A program made the position numbers and the translations under genes. A stretch of DNA of 64,000 bases from Typha latifolia (Eukaryota > Streptophyta > Magnoliopsida > Poales > Typhaceae), in the NCBI GenBank assembly GCA_019914945.1, contig CM034103.1:8866001-8930000 (forward strand), given 5' to 3'. Positions within the stretch are counted from its first letter, which is position 1; each line of letters begins with the position of its first letter. Below are positions 13,444 through 25,480 of this stretch, in pieces. Below the pieces are notes generated by a model. It was not told the DNA's origin. It did not search any database and saw only the letters and a program-made list of their open reading frames with translations.

Positions 13444-14296
13444 TGATACGATCTCCCCTTTTTGGCTAAGGTTCGATCTCTTCCGATTTTCAGATTTGGA
13501 CTAGATTTAGCACGGATATTTGTAAATAGATCTCGAAATATTCCGTCGTCGGATCGATGTGAAATTTTGATATGATGTAGCCCCAGAAAATAGCTTTTCA
13601 ACAAATCAAGTTTCAAGCAAATCGGATCTAGGGATCTCGAGATATCGTTCAATTAGTTGACGAACGTCGGGGGAGGTCTGATCAAAATCTGTGGATGGAG
13701 GCACGAGATCCTAGATGATGGTGGTTGGGGGTGGACCGACATTAATGGGTGGCACCGGTGAAAAGTGGTGGTGAAAGGGTTATGATTGATGGAAGGGTTA
13801 GGGCAAGTGTTGGATAGATTGGAAGAAAGGGGAGGAGAGGGCCACCCCTAAGAGACTAGGGTGATTGGCCGGTCGAGGGAGGTTAGAAACGGTATCGCCG
13901 AGGATCGAGAGAATGAGAGCGAAGAAGACGAAAGAGGCAAGGCAAAACTCAATTCTTCAATAATAATTCTCTATGGTTGTCATCCACATCTTTTAGAGGC
14001 TAACCAAACAATTCAAAATTAATCCTAAATAGTACATTATCGCCGCTCGCGTTCGAACGCGCCTGCTCGCGTTCGAACGCACATAGTTCGCTCTTATCTG
14101 GATTTGCGAACGCGATGCAGGCGTTCGAACGCACAATTCACACTCTCTGGACGTGATGTAGACGTTCACGACCACGTTCGAACGCAACTTACAAAAAACT
14201 TATTTTCTTAGGAATTAAATATTAAAATAAGAAATAAAGAAACCCCTAAAGTGAATCCATACTCGAGACGACATCGGTGAAGTCTAAATCGTATCA
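13444..14296 (-). mobile_element. Solo LTR of family A type inside the hAT-like element
   Basis: This 853-bp LTR starts TGATACGATC and ends ATCGTATCA. A perfect TTTAC duplication lies on each side (13439-13443 and 14297-14301). Between about 14040 and 14190 it has the GCGTTCGAACGC-type palindrome cluster found in the other A-family LTRs. Its remaining sequence is clearly diverged from them, so it is an older or sister lineage. Orientation is inferred from the order of blocks shared with the LTR at 40824-41705. Confidence 0.8.
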
Positions 14297-14499
14297 TTTA
14301 CCCTATATAAATAATACATTATACAATAATCTCTTTTCAACTCAAAATTTATACATAAAAATAATAATTCTAAGTATTAAGCCATTAACCATGCATTCAA
14401 TCCTAACACAAATATAATCTATTATACAATAAACTCTCAATAAACTCTCAATTAACCCACAAATCCTAACATATTCTTCTAATTACAGCAGTAACAAAT

Positions 14500-14690
14500 C
14501 CTGTGGTGGCGGCAAGATCGGAGATGGCTGCAGCGGCAGCGAGATCCGACTGCGGTGGCGGCGAGATCAAAGACGGCTGCGGTGGCGACAAGATCGGAGA
14601 TGGCTGCGGTGACCTTCGTCTCCACCATCAAGGAGAGAGAAGGCTTTCGAGTGTGGTCTTCAGTGGCAAGATCGGAGACGGTTGAGAGAG
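14500..14690. repeat. GC-rich minisatellite
   Basis: Three to four imperfect copies of about 33 bp occur here, each with a GGTGGCGGCAAGATCGGAGA-like core followed by TGGCTGCGG. The repeat explains the long alanine/glycine reading frames in this interval. Confidence 0.65.
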
Positions 14691-15202
14691 AAGGATTTAA
14701 GGTAAATCTCCCCTTCCCTCCTCGCTTCCTACGACGAGGCCTTCGTCTCCACCGCCGCCGCCATCACTGCCCTCTCGGTCACCGAATAGGGTTGGGTATG
14801 CTTAGGAGGTGGAGAAGGAGGACGACGAGGAGTGGAGGAGGGTTGGTGGGAGGCGACTAGTGAGACTTGAGAGAAGGTGTGAGGCAGTGAGGGTTAGGGT
14901 GTGAGTTAGGGTTAAAAGTTTAATATTTATATAGTGGGGTTGACGGGTTGACGGGTTAGTGAGTTGACCCAATCCGACGCGTATATTTAAACGGGTCAAT
15001 TGCATAAACCCGAACACAACCTGGTTATTAATCGGATTAGGCAAGTTGACATGTTTATGCCCCGAACCTGATTAGACTAAACCTAAATCCGATTAAGAGC
15101 CAAGTTATCATATCAGATTATCGGGTCGGGTCAATTTTTGCCACCGCTAATAGGAAGCTCATGCTCTACTCCTCCTCTTTGGTGGTTTCAGCCATGGGGT
15201 GT

Positions 15203-15850
15203 ATGGTATAGGTGGAGAATGAAGGTTTTAGAGATTTATGGATATTTTGGTGCCTTCCCTATCAGAATCTAACATGTGTAAGCTATTTGTGCCCATCAAG
15301 GCTTGTCATTATTTTCCTTTCATGATTTGCTTATGTATTTGTTGCTCTCTTAGTTTACTTATTTTATCTCTTTACGTGTTGTTTATCTATAGTGATTATA
15401 TGTGTTCGCGTAGGTGATTTTTGTTACAGCTTCCTCTTAGTGCCCTAGAAGATTATTAATATTTGGATTTGTAGTAGTCGCGGTAGAACCATTGGACACT
15501 TGGCCTTTTGGGCTTGTTATAATGTATTTTATAGATGTTTACTAAGTTGTGGAGCTTGTTCATAGGTCATCGCTTGTGGAGCTTGTTCATAGGTCATCAC
15601 TCAATCTTCCCCTTTGTGTTATATATCAAGCTGCATTAATTTCATTGGAATTAATAAAGTTCTTCACATATGAGTTTTTCCCCTAAGAAAAACTCCTTAT
15701 TCTACTACATCTTAATTGATGCCAAAAGAGCAATTAGATTAGTAGATAAATTCTGCTCTATTAATAGTCTGATCAGCTACATGAGGCATCCACTACACCC
15801 CTTTTAAGCAAATCGATCAATGGGCGCAAGCCTGCACTTGAAGTGCACAT
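15203..15850. other. Unassigned repeat-derived stretch with a small tandem duplication
   Basis: I recognise no gene. A 27-bp unit is duplicated head to tail at 15547-15600. Around 15610-15670 the sequence has an 'aattaataaag' tail reminiscent of a retroelement 3' end, but there is too little to classify it. Confidence 0.4.
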
Positions 15851-16130
15851 CATGAACATTACTTTAGAAGTTAATTGTCAATTTTCCAAAGTTGAAATTG
15901 ATGAAACTGATCTTGCTGAGGCCTTGAAGGAAGTAAATATTGAGCACAACATTTTCTCCTCGAGGGGCCACGAATGTAGGTCCAAGGTAAAGGAGTATCC
16001 TTGGATCTGAAGCACCATTCCATGACATATTTCAGCCTCTCTATAGGTCGCGCCATCACTAATTGTCATATCAAACCCAATGGACTGCTCTACCTCTAAT
16101 CTAATCCATCAAATCATTTTTTCATTGAGA
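15851..16130 (-). pseudogene. Gypsy retropepsin fragment of remnant G
   Basis: On the minus strand, a segment reading GFDMTISDGATYREAE followed by GYSFTLDLHSWPL corresponds to the middle of plant Ty3/gypsy proteases. A second frame then continues with QYLLPSRPQQDQF, so a frameshift breaks the gene. The usual D-S/T-G active-site segment, which should lie just upstream, is degraded to VHNCLNEK. It cannot be functional. Confidence 0.6.
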
Positions 16131-16309
16131 CAGTTGTGAATACTTCTATTAATAATGATAAAACGGATCGATTACTTCCGAAATAAGTATGGAAGGAGAT
16201 CTCGACATGGACCTCCTTATCCATCTCCACATCTTCAATAGCATCCGCCTCTAGTCAAACATTTTTATCAGTTTTGGCTCAACCTCAACTTCATATGGTT
16301 CCTCCACTA

Positions 16310-16447
16310 GCATGATAAGATTGATCTTGCACATTTGTGCCTTGGGGCAAACTATTTGTCACAATAAAAGTATATGACCTTCACCGTTCATTTCTTGACT
16401 TGAGCTACTATTAAATGGTATGTAGAAGGCTACTATTGTCCTTCTAA
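16310..16447 (-). pseudogene. Gag zinc-knuckle fragment of remnant G
   Basis: The minus-strand translation reads YFYCDK, a stop, then FAPRHKCAR. This matches the C-x2-C...H-x-C knuckle near the end of plant gypsy gag. The stop replaces the residue before FAP. It lies between the gag core and the protease, in the normal order. Confidence 0.6.
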
Positions 16448-17151
16448 GGGTCCATTTCATTGTAGGATTAAATAAGAGGGAATAAACCATCCTTGGGCTT
16501 ATCATAAGAGATAATATATCCCCTGAGATTACTGATCTCATATTATAATTTTAATATACTATTTTGTTTATACAAGATTATATATATGATAACTAAATAA
16601 AATTATATTATTATCCGTGATAAATAAAATTAGAAATGTCAATTATTATTTTAAACTACTGTTGATTATCTTAAACTTAAATTAGATCATTAAATTATAT
16701 TATGTAATTATCAAAATTAATCACATTCAATTAAAATAATTTGAATTAAAACCAAATGTAATACAAATAATAGAATAAGTTAATATAAAAACGTGTAATA
16801 AAAAATCTGAAAGTCTTTTAATATAGCAATACTTTAAATAAATATAAAATATAAAATACTAATAAAAAGATAAAAAAAGTAAAAATAAAATTTGAGTAGT
16901 TAAGATTGTTAGTTTGTTATTTATATGTCTAAATTTATTATTTCTTAAATAAGTAATATAGTAATAAGATCATTATTCCTCCACTTGTAATATATCATCC
17001 CCCTCCTAGATAGAATGTTATATCCCCTCTTTTGGAGGATATGGTATTCGGTTTGGACTCCTAATCTCGTCTATTAATTTCGTACCAAACATGAGATTAT
17101 ATGGGATAGCTAATCCAATCTCATCTTTATATCTCTTAAATAAATGCACCC
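16448..17151. mobile_element. Tourist-like MITE inserted in the gag of remnant G
   Basis: The 704-bp element has ends GGGTCCATTTCATT and, reverse-complemented from the right, GGGTGCATTTATTT. A perfect TAA lies on each side (16445-16447 and 17152-17154), the signature of PIF/Harbinger Tourist elements. The interior is extremely AT-rich and has no reading frame. Confidence 0.85.
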
Positions 17152-18290
17152 TAACTATCATGAGTAACAGGGTACAATATCTGCTCATAGGTGGTTGAGC
17201 CATCCTTGCATATTCGTCGTGACTATAGGTAGCAGACCCAACCCTTTGCGTATCCATTGTCGTCCAAGGTGTCTTCCCTCTAATCATGAATGTTAGAAGC
17301 TTCTCCTTCACTACCTAAGCTATGTGGAAGACGTCTACATGAGAATGTGAACAAGTCACCTTCACCTCGACTTGAATATCATGGTAGAGTCCGCTAGTAA
17401 AAGTATTCTAGAGAGTGGAGTCTGACCACTCTTGAACTTGATTGGATATCCTCTCAAACTCATTCCGTAGGCACGAACAGAAAATGGTTTGGTATGAGTT
17501 TTGAGAGGATAGCTTCAAAATATTCGTATTAGAATATCGTAAATGCTGACAAATAGCCTTTGCGAACTCATTCCACGCTTGAAACGGATGGTTCCATTGT
17601 GTTGATTTGAACCACCTAATCATAATGTCATCTAGATGGAAGGAGGTTAGCAACACCAATGTGTCTTGGTACGAGAAAAAGTGCTCTACACGATAAACTC
17701 AATGAAATAAAACTCCACTACTGAATTTTGAGAAATCCAACTACATGGTGCAATCTTGGATCAATGGTCCACGAGTGTCGCCACATTCAAAGTTTCCTCT
17801 ACTATGGTAGGGCTTCTCTATTGCCCTATGATATGTCACCATGGATCATAGTTGTCAACCGATGGATTGTGCGTAGGGTAGTGCAAATCTAGGGGTGAGC
17901 GATATCTGCCTGTGGATATCCCAATAACTTGTAGATTGAGTGTGGGTATCAATGACGCAGGTGGTGGGAATCCCATGGATGGGACGGTCATGTCTATATG
18001 CACAGATGGTTGTGAAGGAAGTGTATATGGTTGTGCATCAGCGTGGCTGCGACAGTCATGCCCCGATAATCTAATCATCTATCTGAATTTATTATTGTCT
18101 TCATCTTAAGGAGAACTCAAGTATTCTCCATTAAGACCATCTTCAAATCAATGAAAGTCGAATACATCATGGACACAGAGATATGAGATCTACTTATAGG
18201 GCCACGGTCGACAACAAATCATCCTGTGTACCCTCAATCTTGGATTTTGTTAATAAATTAGGACATTGATGGATTCAAATCAATGGTGCT
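17152..18290 (-). pseudogene. Gag remnant of gypsy element G
   Basis: Two minus-strand pieces are recognisable. The piece at 17408-17659 (LLTSFHLDDIMIRWFKSTQW ... EFERISNQVQEWS) follows the pattern of plant Ty3/gypsy gag: an ASFYL-like block, W-F/Y-Q, then EFERLSN-V. The piece at 17836-18078 is proline-rich and fits a gag N-terminal region. Frameshifts separate them. Together with the downstream knuckle and protease, this is one decayed gag-pol interrupted by the MITE at 16448-17151. Confidence 0.6.
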
Positions 18291-18328
18291 TCTTCTTATT
18301 ACCATGGTATGCATTGGCCGAGGACCTT

Positions 18329-18340
18329 GCTCTAATACCA
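18329..18340 (-). other. Primer-binding site of remnant G
   Basis: The minus strand reads TGGTATTAGAGC, one base away from TGGTATCAGAGC, the plant gypsy site complementary to the 3' end of initiator-Met tRNA. It sits directly beside sequence ending GGGTGTAAT (minus strand), which looks like the 3' end of a B/C-type LTR. The presumed 5' LTR therefore begins near 18341, is broken at 18679 by the solo A LTR and resumes at about 22245. Confidence 0.65.
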
Positions 18341-19000
18341 ACATTACACCCTAGATGTATTACAACCTTTGAATGAGGTTCGTAGGGTATCAACTCTAGT
18401 TGGATAGAGGAGGCCAAGAGCAAGCAGAGGGCTTGATGTGGTTGGCACAGTGGGTGAGCAGGGCATGTGCATGAGTTGAGAGAGACTACTAAGCTTGGGC
18501 CTAGCGAAGTCTCACGCATGAGTTGGCATTGAGGCCAACCACGTGTAAGGTTGGACAAAGGAGGGAAGAGAGGAGGCTATGGCACACTAAGCTCGTGGCT
18601 GCATGTGGGTTGGTTGCATCACGCAAGGTAGGGGCGCTAGGGTTTTGTCGAAGACGGGAGAGAAAGAGAGATTAGAATATGATACACCTTGTTAGAGTCT
18701 TTTCTTATTGCATTAGTTATTTATTTTTATTAAAATATATTTTTTGTAGGTTGCGTTCGAATGCGGAAGGGGGCACGTTCGAATATCTTTGAGAACGCCT
18801 GCATCAGTTCGCAAAAATAGAGAACACAAAAAGTGAGTTCAAACGCAGTCGAGCACGTTCGAATGCCTACATTAGTTCACATCGACAAAGAACGTCTTTT
18901 GTGCATTTGAATGCGATCGGGCGCGTTCGAACGTGATCAACGGGAGTCCACTAGAATTAGGGTTAATAATTGTTATTTTGGCTTGTTGGCTAGCCTCTAT

Positions 19001-21393
19001 TGTAACACCCAAACTCTAAACACGTGTATGGAACGAGCCCACATAACACGTACATAGCACCTGACCATTTAGTTAGTTACTGACAATCAAATAAACCTGT
19101 AGCAACATCATGATTTTATCCACAACATCTAAACTAAGAATAACTCAAGTCTAACTGTCAACAGCATACAGATAACCCTACTTGGGCCCCACACAAGCCA
19201 TAACACATCATCAAGAGCTTTTCACAACTACATATACACAACGGTAGTATATACATAATTATACAAGTACAAAGTCATCTACTAAAATATAAGACAAGAA
19301 TATAAACACACTTTAGAGAATATCCACTAATACATTGGATAAGATAACTCATCTGGCATATAACACTAACCACACTCTATTCATCACTCATCGACAAGAC
19401 CTCTAAGGGAGTATCATACTCCTCTCGTTCACTTGGGTTTTTGAAAAGGAGAAAACACAGAGAGTCATGAGCTAAAGACTTAGTGAATAGACCTTACCCC
19501 GAATCAGTGAAGCCAAACAGAGAATAAATCAAGTACTGGATAATATAAATCAGAAAGAGTATTATGTCATAAATAAGTATATGAATGTTCCTCAATAATA
19601 CATAATTGAAAAGTAGACAACATGTCATAACCGATAGAAGTATATAATTCTTGACAATGAATAAATAGATCTCCATGTCATACTATCATCATAACTCTCT
19701 CAAATATGACACATGATGCATGCCGACTATGTCATGATGTCAAATACAATTGTGTATAAATTATAATAATTACTCAATAATCAGGTGAAATTCTCCGTAT
19801 CATAGTCAAACACTGACATCTTGGTATACCATCATCACACTAGACCACTGTCCATCCAGACCGAGCACCCACATAGTTGATAGAAAATCTCATGAGGATA
19901 ACTCGCCACATATGCCCCGGTGAACGGCATGTGTCCGATTGTCTATGAACACAGACTCAACTGACCTTGGACATGGGCCACGAGATATCGCATATCAGCG
20001 ACCATAATCATCACTCCAGGCACCCCTAACCTTGGCGCCAACTCGGGTATCCCCATGCTTTCTATCAACTATCATATCAATCACATTTTATGCTTTCCTT
20101 CTAAATGCCAGATCACATTTATATATCAAGTATGATAATGAGTCAATGCATAACAGGAATTTAGGTGAAATAAAAATTAAGAGAAAAATGATGTAATGTA
20201 GACTCCAACCATGTATCTAACACATGCATACTCCTGCTAGTCTATCACATGCACACTCATACTAGAAATCACTCCGACACAAAGTCATAACAGTATAATC
20301 ATCTCTAATCATCTCTATTTATCATCATCATACTCATATCCAAGATTAGCCTAATTCTATGCATGATAAAACTATGCTCGACTGTAATCATCTCTAGATA
20401 AAGTCATATAATCATTATGGAGGTCAAAACATGCATGTACATAATATATAATATAACCTAATTTGAGAAAGGCGTCTAGAGGATAAGATTACTCACCATC
20501 GATAGCTAAGTCCACAGGGTCTTGAATAGGGGGGTCAGAATCTGAAATTATTTAACTAGTATGATGTTAGCCGTTTATCTGATTAAAATCCGTTCATGTA
20601 ATATATGATGATTTAGAAGGTTTTAGAATTTCTACTTATCTTTATAACTAACTAGATTTTTAATTACAGATAAGAATAAAAATATAAATATAGATGAAAA
20701 CCTAACTATAATTATATCTTGATTAATTAGAGATTACTTTATAAAATAATAAATAAATGCATAAGCCTAGTATTTTATTTGTTACAAAAATAACAATATA
20801 TAATAAATTAATAGAATTACTTAAAATGTATATCATAAGAATATTAGAATATAAATCTAATAATTATAATTTACAAATCTATTTATTAATCTAATATACA
20901 TATAAGTAAATAAATAAATAAATATAAGTATTACCTATATTTATGTGTCATAGGTTATAACCTAATTAATCATTAATTAATTTTAATTTACAATAATCAT
21001 AATGATGAATATGTATTATTATTAAAATAAATAATGTCTAAATCTATTTGTATTAATTAAGACAAAAATACCTAAATAAATAAATAATAAAATTAAAAAT
21101 AATAAGGGATCACTAGTACTAGTGCTGGGCTTGGCCCAGCACTGGCCTGCTACAGTGCTAGGCTGAGCCCAGCACTATTGTAGAAAAATAAGAAGAGAAG
21201 AAGCAGCTGAGGAAGAAGAAGAAGAAAGGAAGAAGAAAGAAGGAAGAAGAAGAAGAAGAGAAGAGAAGAAGGGAAGGAAGAGGAGGGAGGTGCGGACCCG
21301 GGCTGGCGGGGAGGGCACCGGCCGCTGCTGGCCAGCTAGCGGCCGGCCTCTCGCCGGCGGCTCGGCTCCGACGAGCCCGACCTCGGGCAAGAA

Positions 21394-21448
<55 letters not shown>

Positions 21449-21570
21449 TAGAGAGGAAAGAGAGGGGAGTGAGAGGTTTCACCAGTGGCGGCGGCTCCAG
21501 GGAATGTGTCGGTAATGGAGAGAAAGGAGTGCGAGATAGAATAGAGAGAGAGTAGAGTGAGAGGGTGGCT

Positions 21571-21607
<37 letters not shown>

Positions 21608-21764
21608 ACGGTGGAGGGGAAAAGGGGTGGCGGTGCCGAGGCCCGCCACGGCCAGCTGGCCGCAGCCGGTTGGCTGCGGCAATTAGCCGTGGGCATGTGG
21701 CACCCTCACCATGCAAGCTAGGCACGAGGCCCCATTTTTTTTTAACCCTACTTGGGTTATTATA
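19001..21764 (-). mobile_element. Solo LTR of family C (2.76 kb) nested in the A LTR
   Basis: It begins TGTAACACCC on the plus strand and ends GGGTTATTATA. The flanks are TCTAT (18996-19000) and TTTAT (21765-21769), a one-mismatch duplication. Reverse-complemented, it corresponds along its length to the LTR at 31609-34658, including the paired GCTGGGC/GCCCAGC hairpins (near 21120-21180) and the GA-rich tracts. Orientation follows from that copy, where the primer-binding site fixes the 3' end. Confidence 0.8.
21388..21603. repeat. (GA)n microsatellites inside the C-family LTR
   Basis: Two long GA runs occur at about 21388-21444 and 21568-21603. They produce the serine/leucine-rich long frames on the minus strand, which are not proteins. 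The same tracts appear as CT in the inverted copy at about 31838-32010. Confidence 0.9.
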
Positions 21765-22239
21765 TTTATAAAGGTGTGGATGGCAGCCAAAATCATTATG
21801 CTTAATGAATATTAGTTTCTTTCCTCCTCTATCATCTCTCTAGTCTCTCTTCCCTAATCTCCCTCCTCTCTCTTCACCAACCAGCTACCTCTTCCGTTGT
21901 CACGGTCTCATCTAGCTTCTAATCTCCCTCGTTTGTCGAGTCCTCCCTTTTACTTGGGATCTCGACCACTTATTTCCCTTCATCTTTATCCCTTAAACTA
22001 CATCGACCATCCACCCTCATCTCTATTATCATCCATAACCCTAACATCCACGTACTCCACCCATCACCACCACCTTCACCCCCACTCTATCGTGTTTTCG
22101 TCCTAGTTGCAGTTCGATCAAATTTGGTTTCGTAATTTTTTGACTACGGGAGAATATTTGGTGAATATTTTTCCTCGGTTGCGCGGATTGATTCCTGCAG
22201 TCAATCCAGATCTTGAAGGGATTGTTCCGTAACCTATGA

Positions 22240-23559
22240 GAACAAATTATTTTCAAGCCTAATTGACTTGGCTTCTCTTCACATATTATATAGGGGACTA
22301 GCTTAATCGACTAGACTAAGTAGCTGACTTGGCTAGGATCGACTAAATTAAATGATAAATTTGTTCAAACTAAACCATACATAGACCCAAGTTAGTATGA
22401 TAATTAAATGATTAACTTGAAATACAATATGCAAAGGACTCATACTTAAAAGACCGACAAACTTGGACTAACTAGGACTCAAACTCGCCCCGGACTATAA
22501 CCTAGACATCCACACACATTCGTCAATTGGCTTTAAGGAGATCTTGATTCTAGCTTTCAAAATTAAGGATAGTCAAAATCATCTAGAAGAGGATGTCGAA
22601 TAGTGGATTGGTCTTTTCTATATAAATTCATATCTTAAGGATCTCTTAAAGATAAAAGGAACATGCTTCGATATTAATCAAAACTTTTGAGGAAGGTAGG
22701 ATCCTTACTCTCTACATATCTCCTCCTCTTCCAAGACCCTCACTATGTCGACTTGCCTCTAGCAGACCTAAGCATCTAACCTACACCTTCCATTATTCAT
22801 GTGGAAAATTTTCCATCTCAGCTCTCCCCTTCATTAGATCTTCGCTAGTAGTGTCAACTGAAAAGTTTCTTACTGATTTTCCTAATTTGAGAACCTATCA
22901 TGTAAGTTCACAATGTGTCAAGTCTGAAGCTGGGGCCTCATTATCAATTGTTGTCAATGAAGACCATCTATAGAATATCTCTCTACGTAATGATGATCTT
23001 GAGAGACAAGCCCGTGAGTCCCCTAAGGCAATGGTTAGCATCTTAGACCCTCCTAAGATCCTAATTGCTCGAGTTGTTGTTCTGGAAGACCCCTTCTCTT
23101 GTAGGAAATCATCTCCTGTTGCTACTATTGCTCTCTCTAAGGATGAATAAGATGTTATTGCTGATGATCCTATGAAGGAAGGGCATTTATAGGGATCTGC
23201 TTGAGCTTAGAAGGCTAGAGCATTTGGAGCTGCTAAACAGGTGTTACACAAAAGAGGCTCTATTAGGGTGAAAGCCTCAAATCCCTATGTCAAGGAACAA
23301 CTGAAATAATGGGAGGGCCCATCTATTATTAATGTTGACCTAAAGTGATTTCTTAATGTCAATCATCTCCTAAAATTTAGAGTGCTATCTAAAAAGGACA
23401 TGCTCAACCACTATAATGATACAATCTAGTTACACTCTTCTATTTTGTTTCTTTTGTATGTAACTAGAATTAGCTTTAGGAAAGCCTTCTCTTTCATTTG
23501 AACTTTGTGACTAGCAAGGCTTGGCCGTAGCAAGTTGAGGGCTAGAGCGTGGCATTCTT
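22240..23559. other. Unassigned repeat DNA between the A LTR and the LINE
   Basis: I see no intact reading frame. The left part may be the continuation of the G-element LTR. The part from about 22700 may be degraded LINE ORF1 or 5' sequence, since it leads directly into the LINE endonuclease. Neither assignment can be proved here. Confidence 0.35.
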
Positions 23560-25065
23560 ATGGCTTAGAACCATATATGGTTAGGGTGTCAGTCTTCAAT
23601 GCTAGGTTTTAGTTGATTCAAAGGGTCGTCACTTTCAAACATATGGATCCTTGGATACTCTCAACCTTCTATGCTAGCTCTAATTATGTTGCTTGCAAAT
23701 TTTTGTGGTTTGAGCTCTCTAAGCTATCTATTTTAAATGTGTTTGTGTGTTTTATCGGTGATCTTAATGTGATTTTCTCATCTGATGATAAAAAGGGTGG
23801 TGCACTATTTAAGCTTAATCCAAAGGTGAGGGATTTTGGATAGGGCTATGGCCTCTAATTCCTACTTTCAGCTATGCCCCCAGAGTGCAATCAAGCATTT
23901 GGACCGCACTAGATCCGATCATGCTCCTTTATTGCTTAGTTTAGTCATGAATGGCCCTTGGGTTTTTCAAGCTCTCCGATTTGAGCTTTTTTGATATGAC
24001 TATAAAGAAGTTTATAATTTGGTGAATAACATCTAAATTTGTAATGCTAATCTCTCAAATCCTTTGCATAATACCTCTTTTGCAAAATCGTACTTGTTAT
24101 AATTTGATGTACTGGAACTTATTTAATTTGGGCAAGATGTACTGCCCATATTACTAGACTGAAATTTAAGGGCAATGATATAGGCTTGAATCCTACATAG
24201 TACGAATATCCAAATTGCTTATCATAAGCATTTGCCTTTGCTATGACAAAATCGACTATAAGTGGCTAGCTAAAACTCGCTATTACTAGTTCAAGGATGG
24301 AGATAGGAACAGTAAGTTCTTCCATATTAATACCCTTATTAGATGTAGGCAAAATCAAGTTTTTTGTATTCTCGGTCATCTTGTGCTTTTCTAACTTTTA
24401 CAAGAATTTGTGGATTGATTTGAGTCACTTGGATGATCCCAACCTATGGCATCATTCACTTGCTATCGATTCTATCTACGATGATAATCTCGCTAGACCA
24501 TTTTCCACTAAGGAAATTAGGGATACCCTTTGGTCCATGTCTTTGAGTAAAGCGTCTGATCCTAACAGTGGTTTTCACATTTAATTCTTTGGTAATTATT
24601 GGAATTTAGATAGGCCAATAATCTATCCAACTTTTGCCCAATTCCACTCTAAGTGTCTTGCCTGCTTATTGGAGCAAGATTTTTATCACTCTTATTTCTA
24701 AAACTCCCAACTCGTTGGTGGTGAGTGATTACCGACCCATATCTTTGTGTAATGTTGTGTATCACCTAACAGATAATGGTTAATCGGATGAATAGCTTTC
24801 TTCCCAACTTAGTGAGCCTTGAGTAGTTCACCTTTGTAACATGTCGGTCAATTGTCGATAATAATGTGCTCACGTAAGAGATCATTCACATAATTGATCG
24901 GGGAATCAACTTAGTGAGCCTTGAGTAATTCACTTTTGTAACATGTCGGTCAATTGTCGATAATACTGTGCTTACTTAAGGGATCATTCTCATAATTGAT
25001 CGAGGAATCATACTAATCTATTTTAATTATGAAGTCGGATATAGAAAAAGGCTATAATACGCTAG
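23560..25065 (+). pseudogene. Decayed L1-type LINE (endonuclease and reverse transcriptase)
   Basis: Plus-strand segments in shifting frames follow a plant L1-type ORF2. The segment LSTFYASSNY ... FIGDLNVIFSSDDKKGG corresponds to the endonuclease GDFN block. HLDRTRSDHAPLLLSL corresponds to the SDH catalytic block. PFSTKEIRDTLWSM, then WSKIFITLISK and DYRPISLCNV, correspond to the start of the reverse transcriptase. NRMNSFLPNLVSLEQF continues it. Many stops and frameshifts are present, the YADD region and RNase H are absent, and the copy is dead and truncated. Confidence 0.8.
24806..25007. repeat. 101-bp tandem duplication inside the LINE reverse transcriptase
   Basis: The segment at 24806-24906 (starting caacttagtgagcc) is repeated from 24907 with several substitutions. 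Both copies encode the stretch after FLPN, so the duplication arose after the LINE had already lost function or as it decayed. Confidence 0.8.
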
Positions 25066-25082
25066 ATTAGAGTGTTATATCT

Positions 25083-25480
25083 CTAGTTCTTGCTGTTGGA
25101 GTGGCCGGTAGTGGTTCTCATGGCTGTGGGGTATTCCTTGATGGTCCTCCATCCCGTGGTGGTTGGGGTGGAGGCATTCAATTGTGAAGGGGAGGGTTCG
25201 TTGCCACGGGTTTCATTGTGCACCGATAAAAGCTTGCATGAAGACCTCCACGGACTCTTGCATGGTCCACTACAATCCCTCAATACGACCATCATTTGGA
25301 CCAAATCTAAATGTCTCAAAGATCTAGGGGGAGAAATAATCCTTGGCGAGATAGGACTCAAATCGATCATCTCGAGTCCCACTACTTCCGCCATCTTGGA
25401 GGCGCCTTAGTATAATCACTAAGCCATGGATCTAGTGGTCGTCATGGTGGTTTGAGGATTCACTACTCTGATACCAATAA
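25083..25480 (-). pseudogene. Gypsy gag 5' fragment and primer-binding site (element D)
   Basis: The minus strand reads TGGTATCAGAG at 25466-25476, a perfect match to the core of the initiator-Met primer site. It is followed by ATGACGACCACTAGATCC (MTTTRSMA, then a stop), a start typical of plant gypsy gag. An open stretch downstream (MAEVVGLEMIDLSPISPRII) continues to 25083 in shifting frames. The overlapping plus-strand frame at 25090-25410 is its antisense shadow. Confidence 0.6.

Larger units (their letters stand above)
13133..15149. mobile_element. hAT-like non-autonomous element, 2,017 bp, carrying a solo LTR
   Basis: The left end reads TAGGGGTGGCAA; the right end, reverse-complemented, reads TAGCGGTGGCAA. 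The flanking octamers are GTAGTGAG and ATAGGAAG. The unoccupied tandem copy has GTAGGGAG at the same place, so each flank differs from the empty site by one or two bases, as expected for an aged 8-bp hAT duplication. The outer parts are rich in 'cgggtc' and 'acccg' motifs facing each other (near 13150-13380 and 14940-15130). No transposase frame is visible, so it is probably a deletion derivative. Confidence 0.75.
18680..22239 (+). mobile_element. Solo LTR of family A, interrupted by a C-family LTR
   Basis: The left piece (18680-19000) starts TGATACACC and carries the GCGTTCGAACGC-type cluster at about 18755-18935. The right piece resumes at about 21770 and ends near 22239. The flanking pentamers are GAATA (18675-18679) and GAACA (22240-22244). 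Joined across the insertion, the LTR matches the one at 30565-31382 in order and orientation, including the 'gctagcctctataaa' block. No internal retrotransposon sequence adjoins it, so it is a solo LTR. Confidence 0.8.

Noticed and set aside
14044..14190. The TTCGAA clusters as a CRISPR or satellite array
   Set aside because: Spacing is irregular, the intervening sequences are not unique spacers, and the clusters recur inside bounded LTRs.
21175..21725. Overlapping long frames (129-173 codons) rich in serine and leucine
   Set aside because: They are translations of GA/CT microsatellites in the C LTR; the inverted copy gives similar frames at 31597-32075. There is no domain and no non-repeat coding signal.
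25090..25410. Plus-strand frame of 106 codons
   Set aside because: It is antisense to the D-element gag, which has a primer site and start codon in the proper place.
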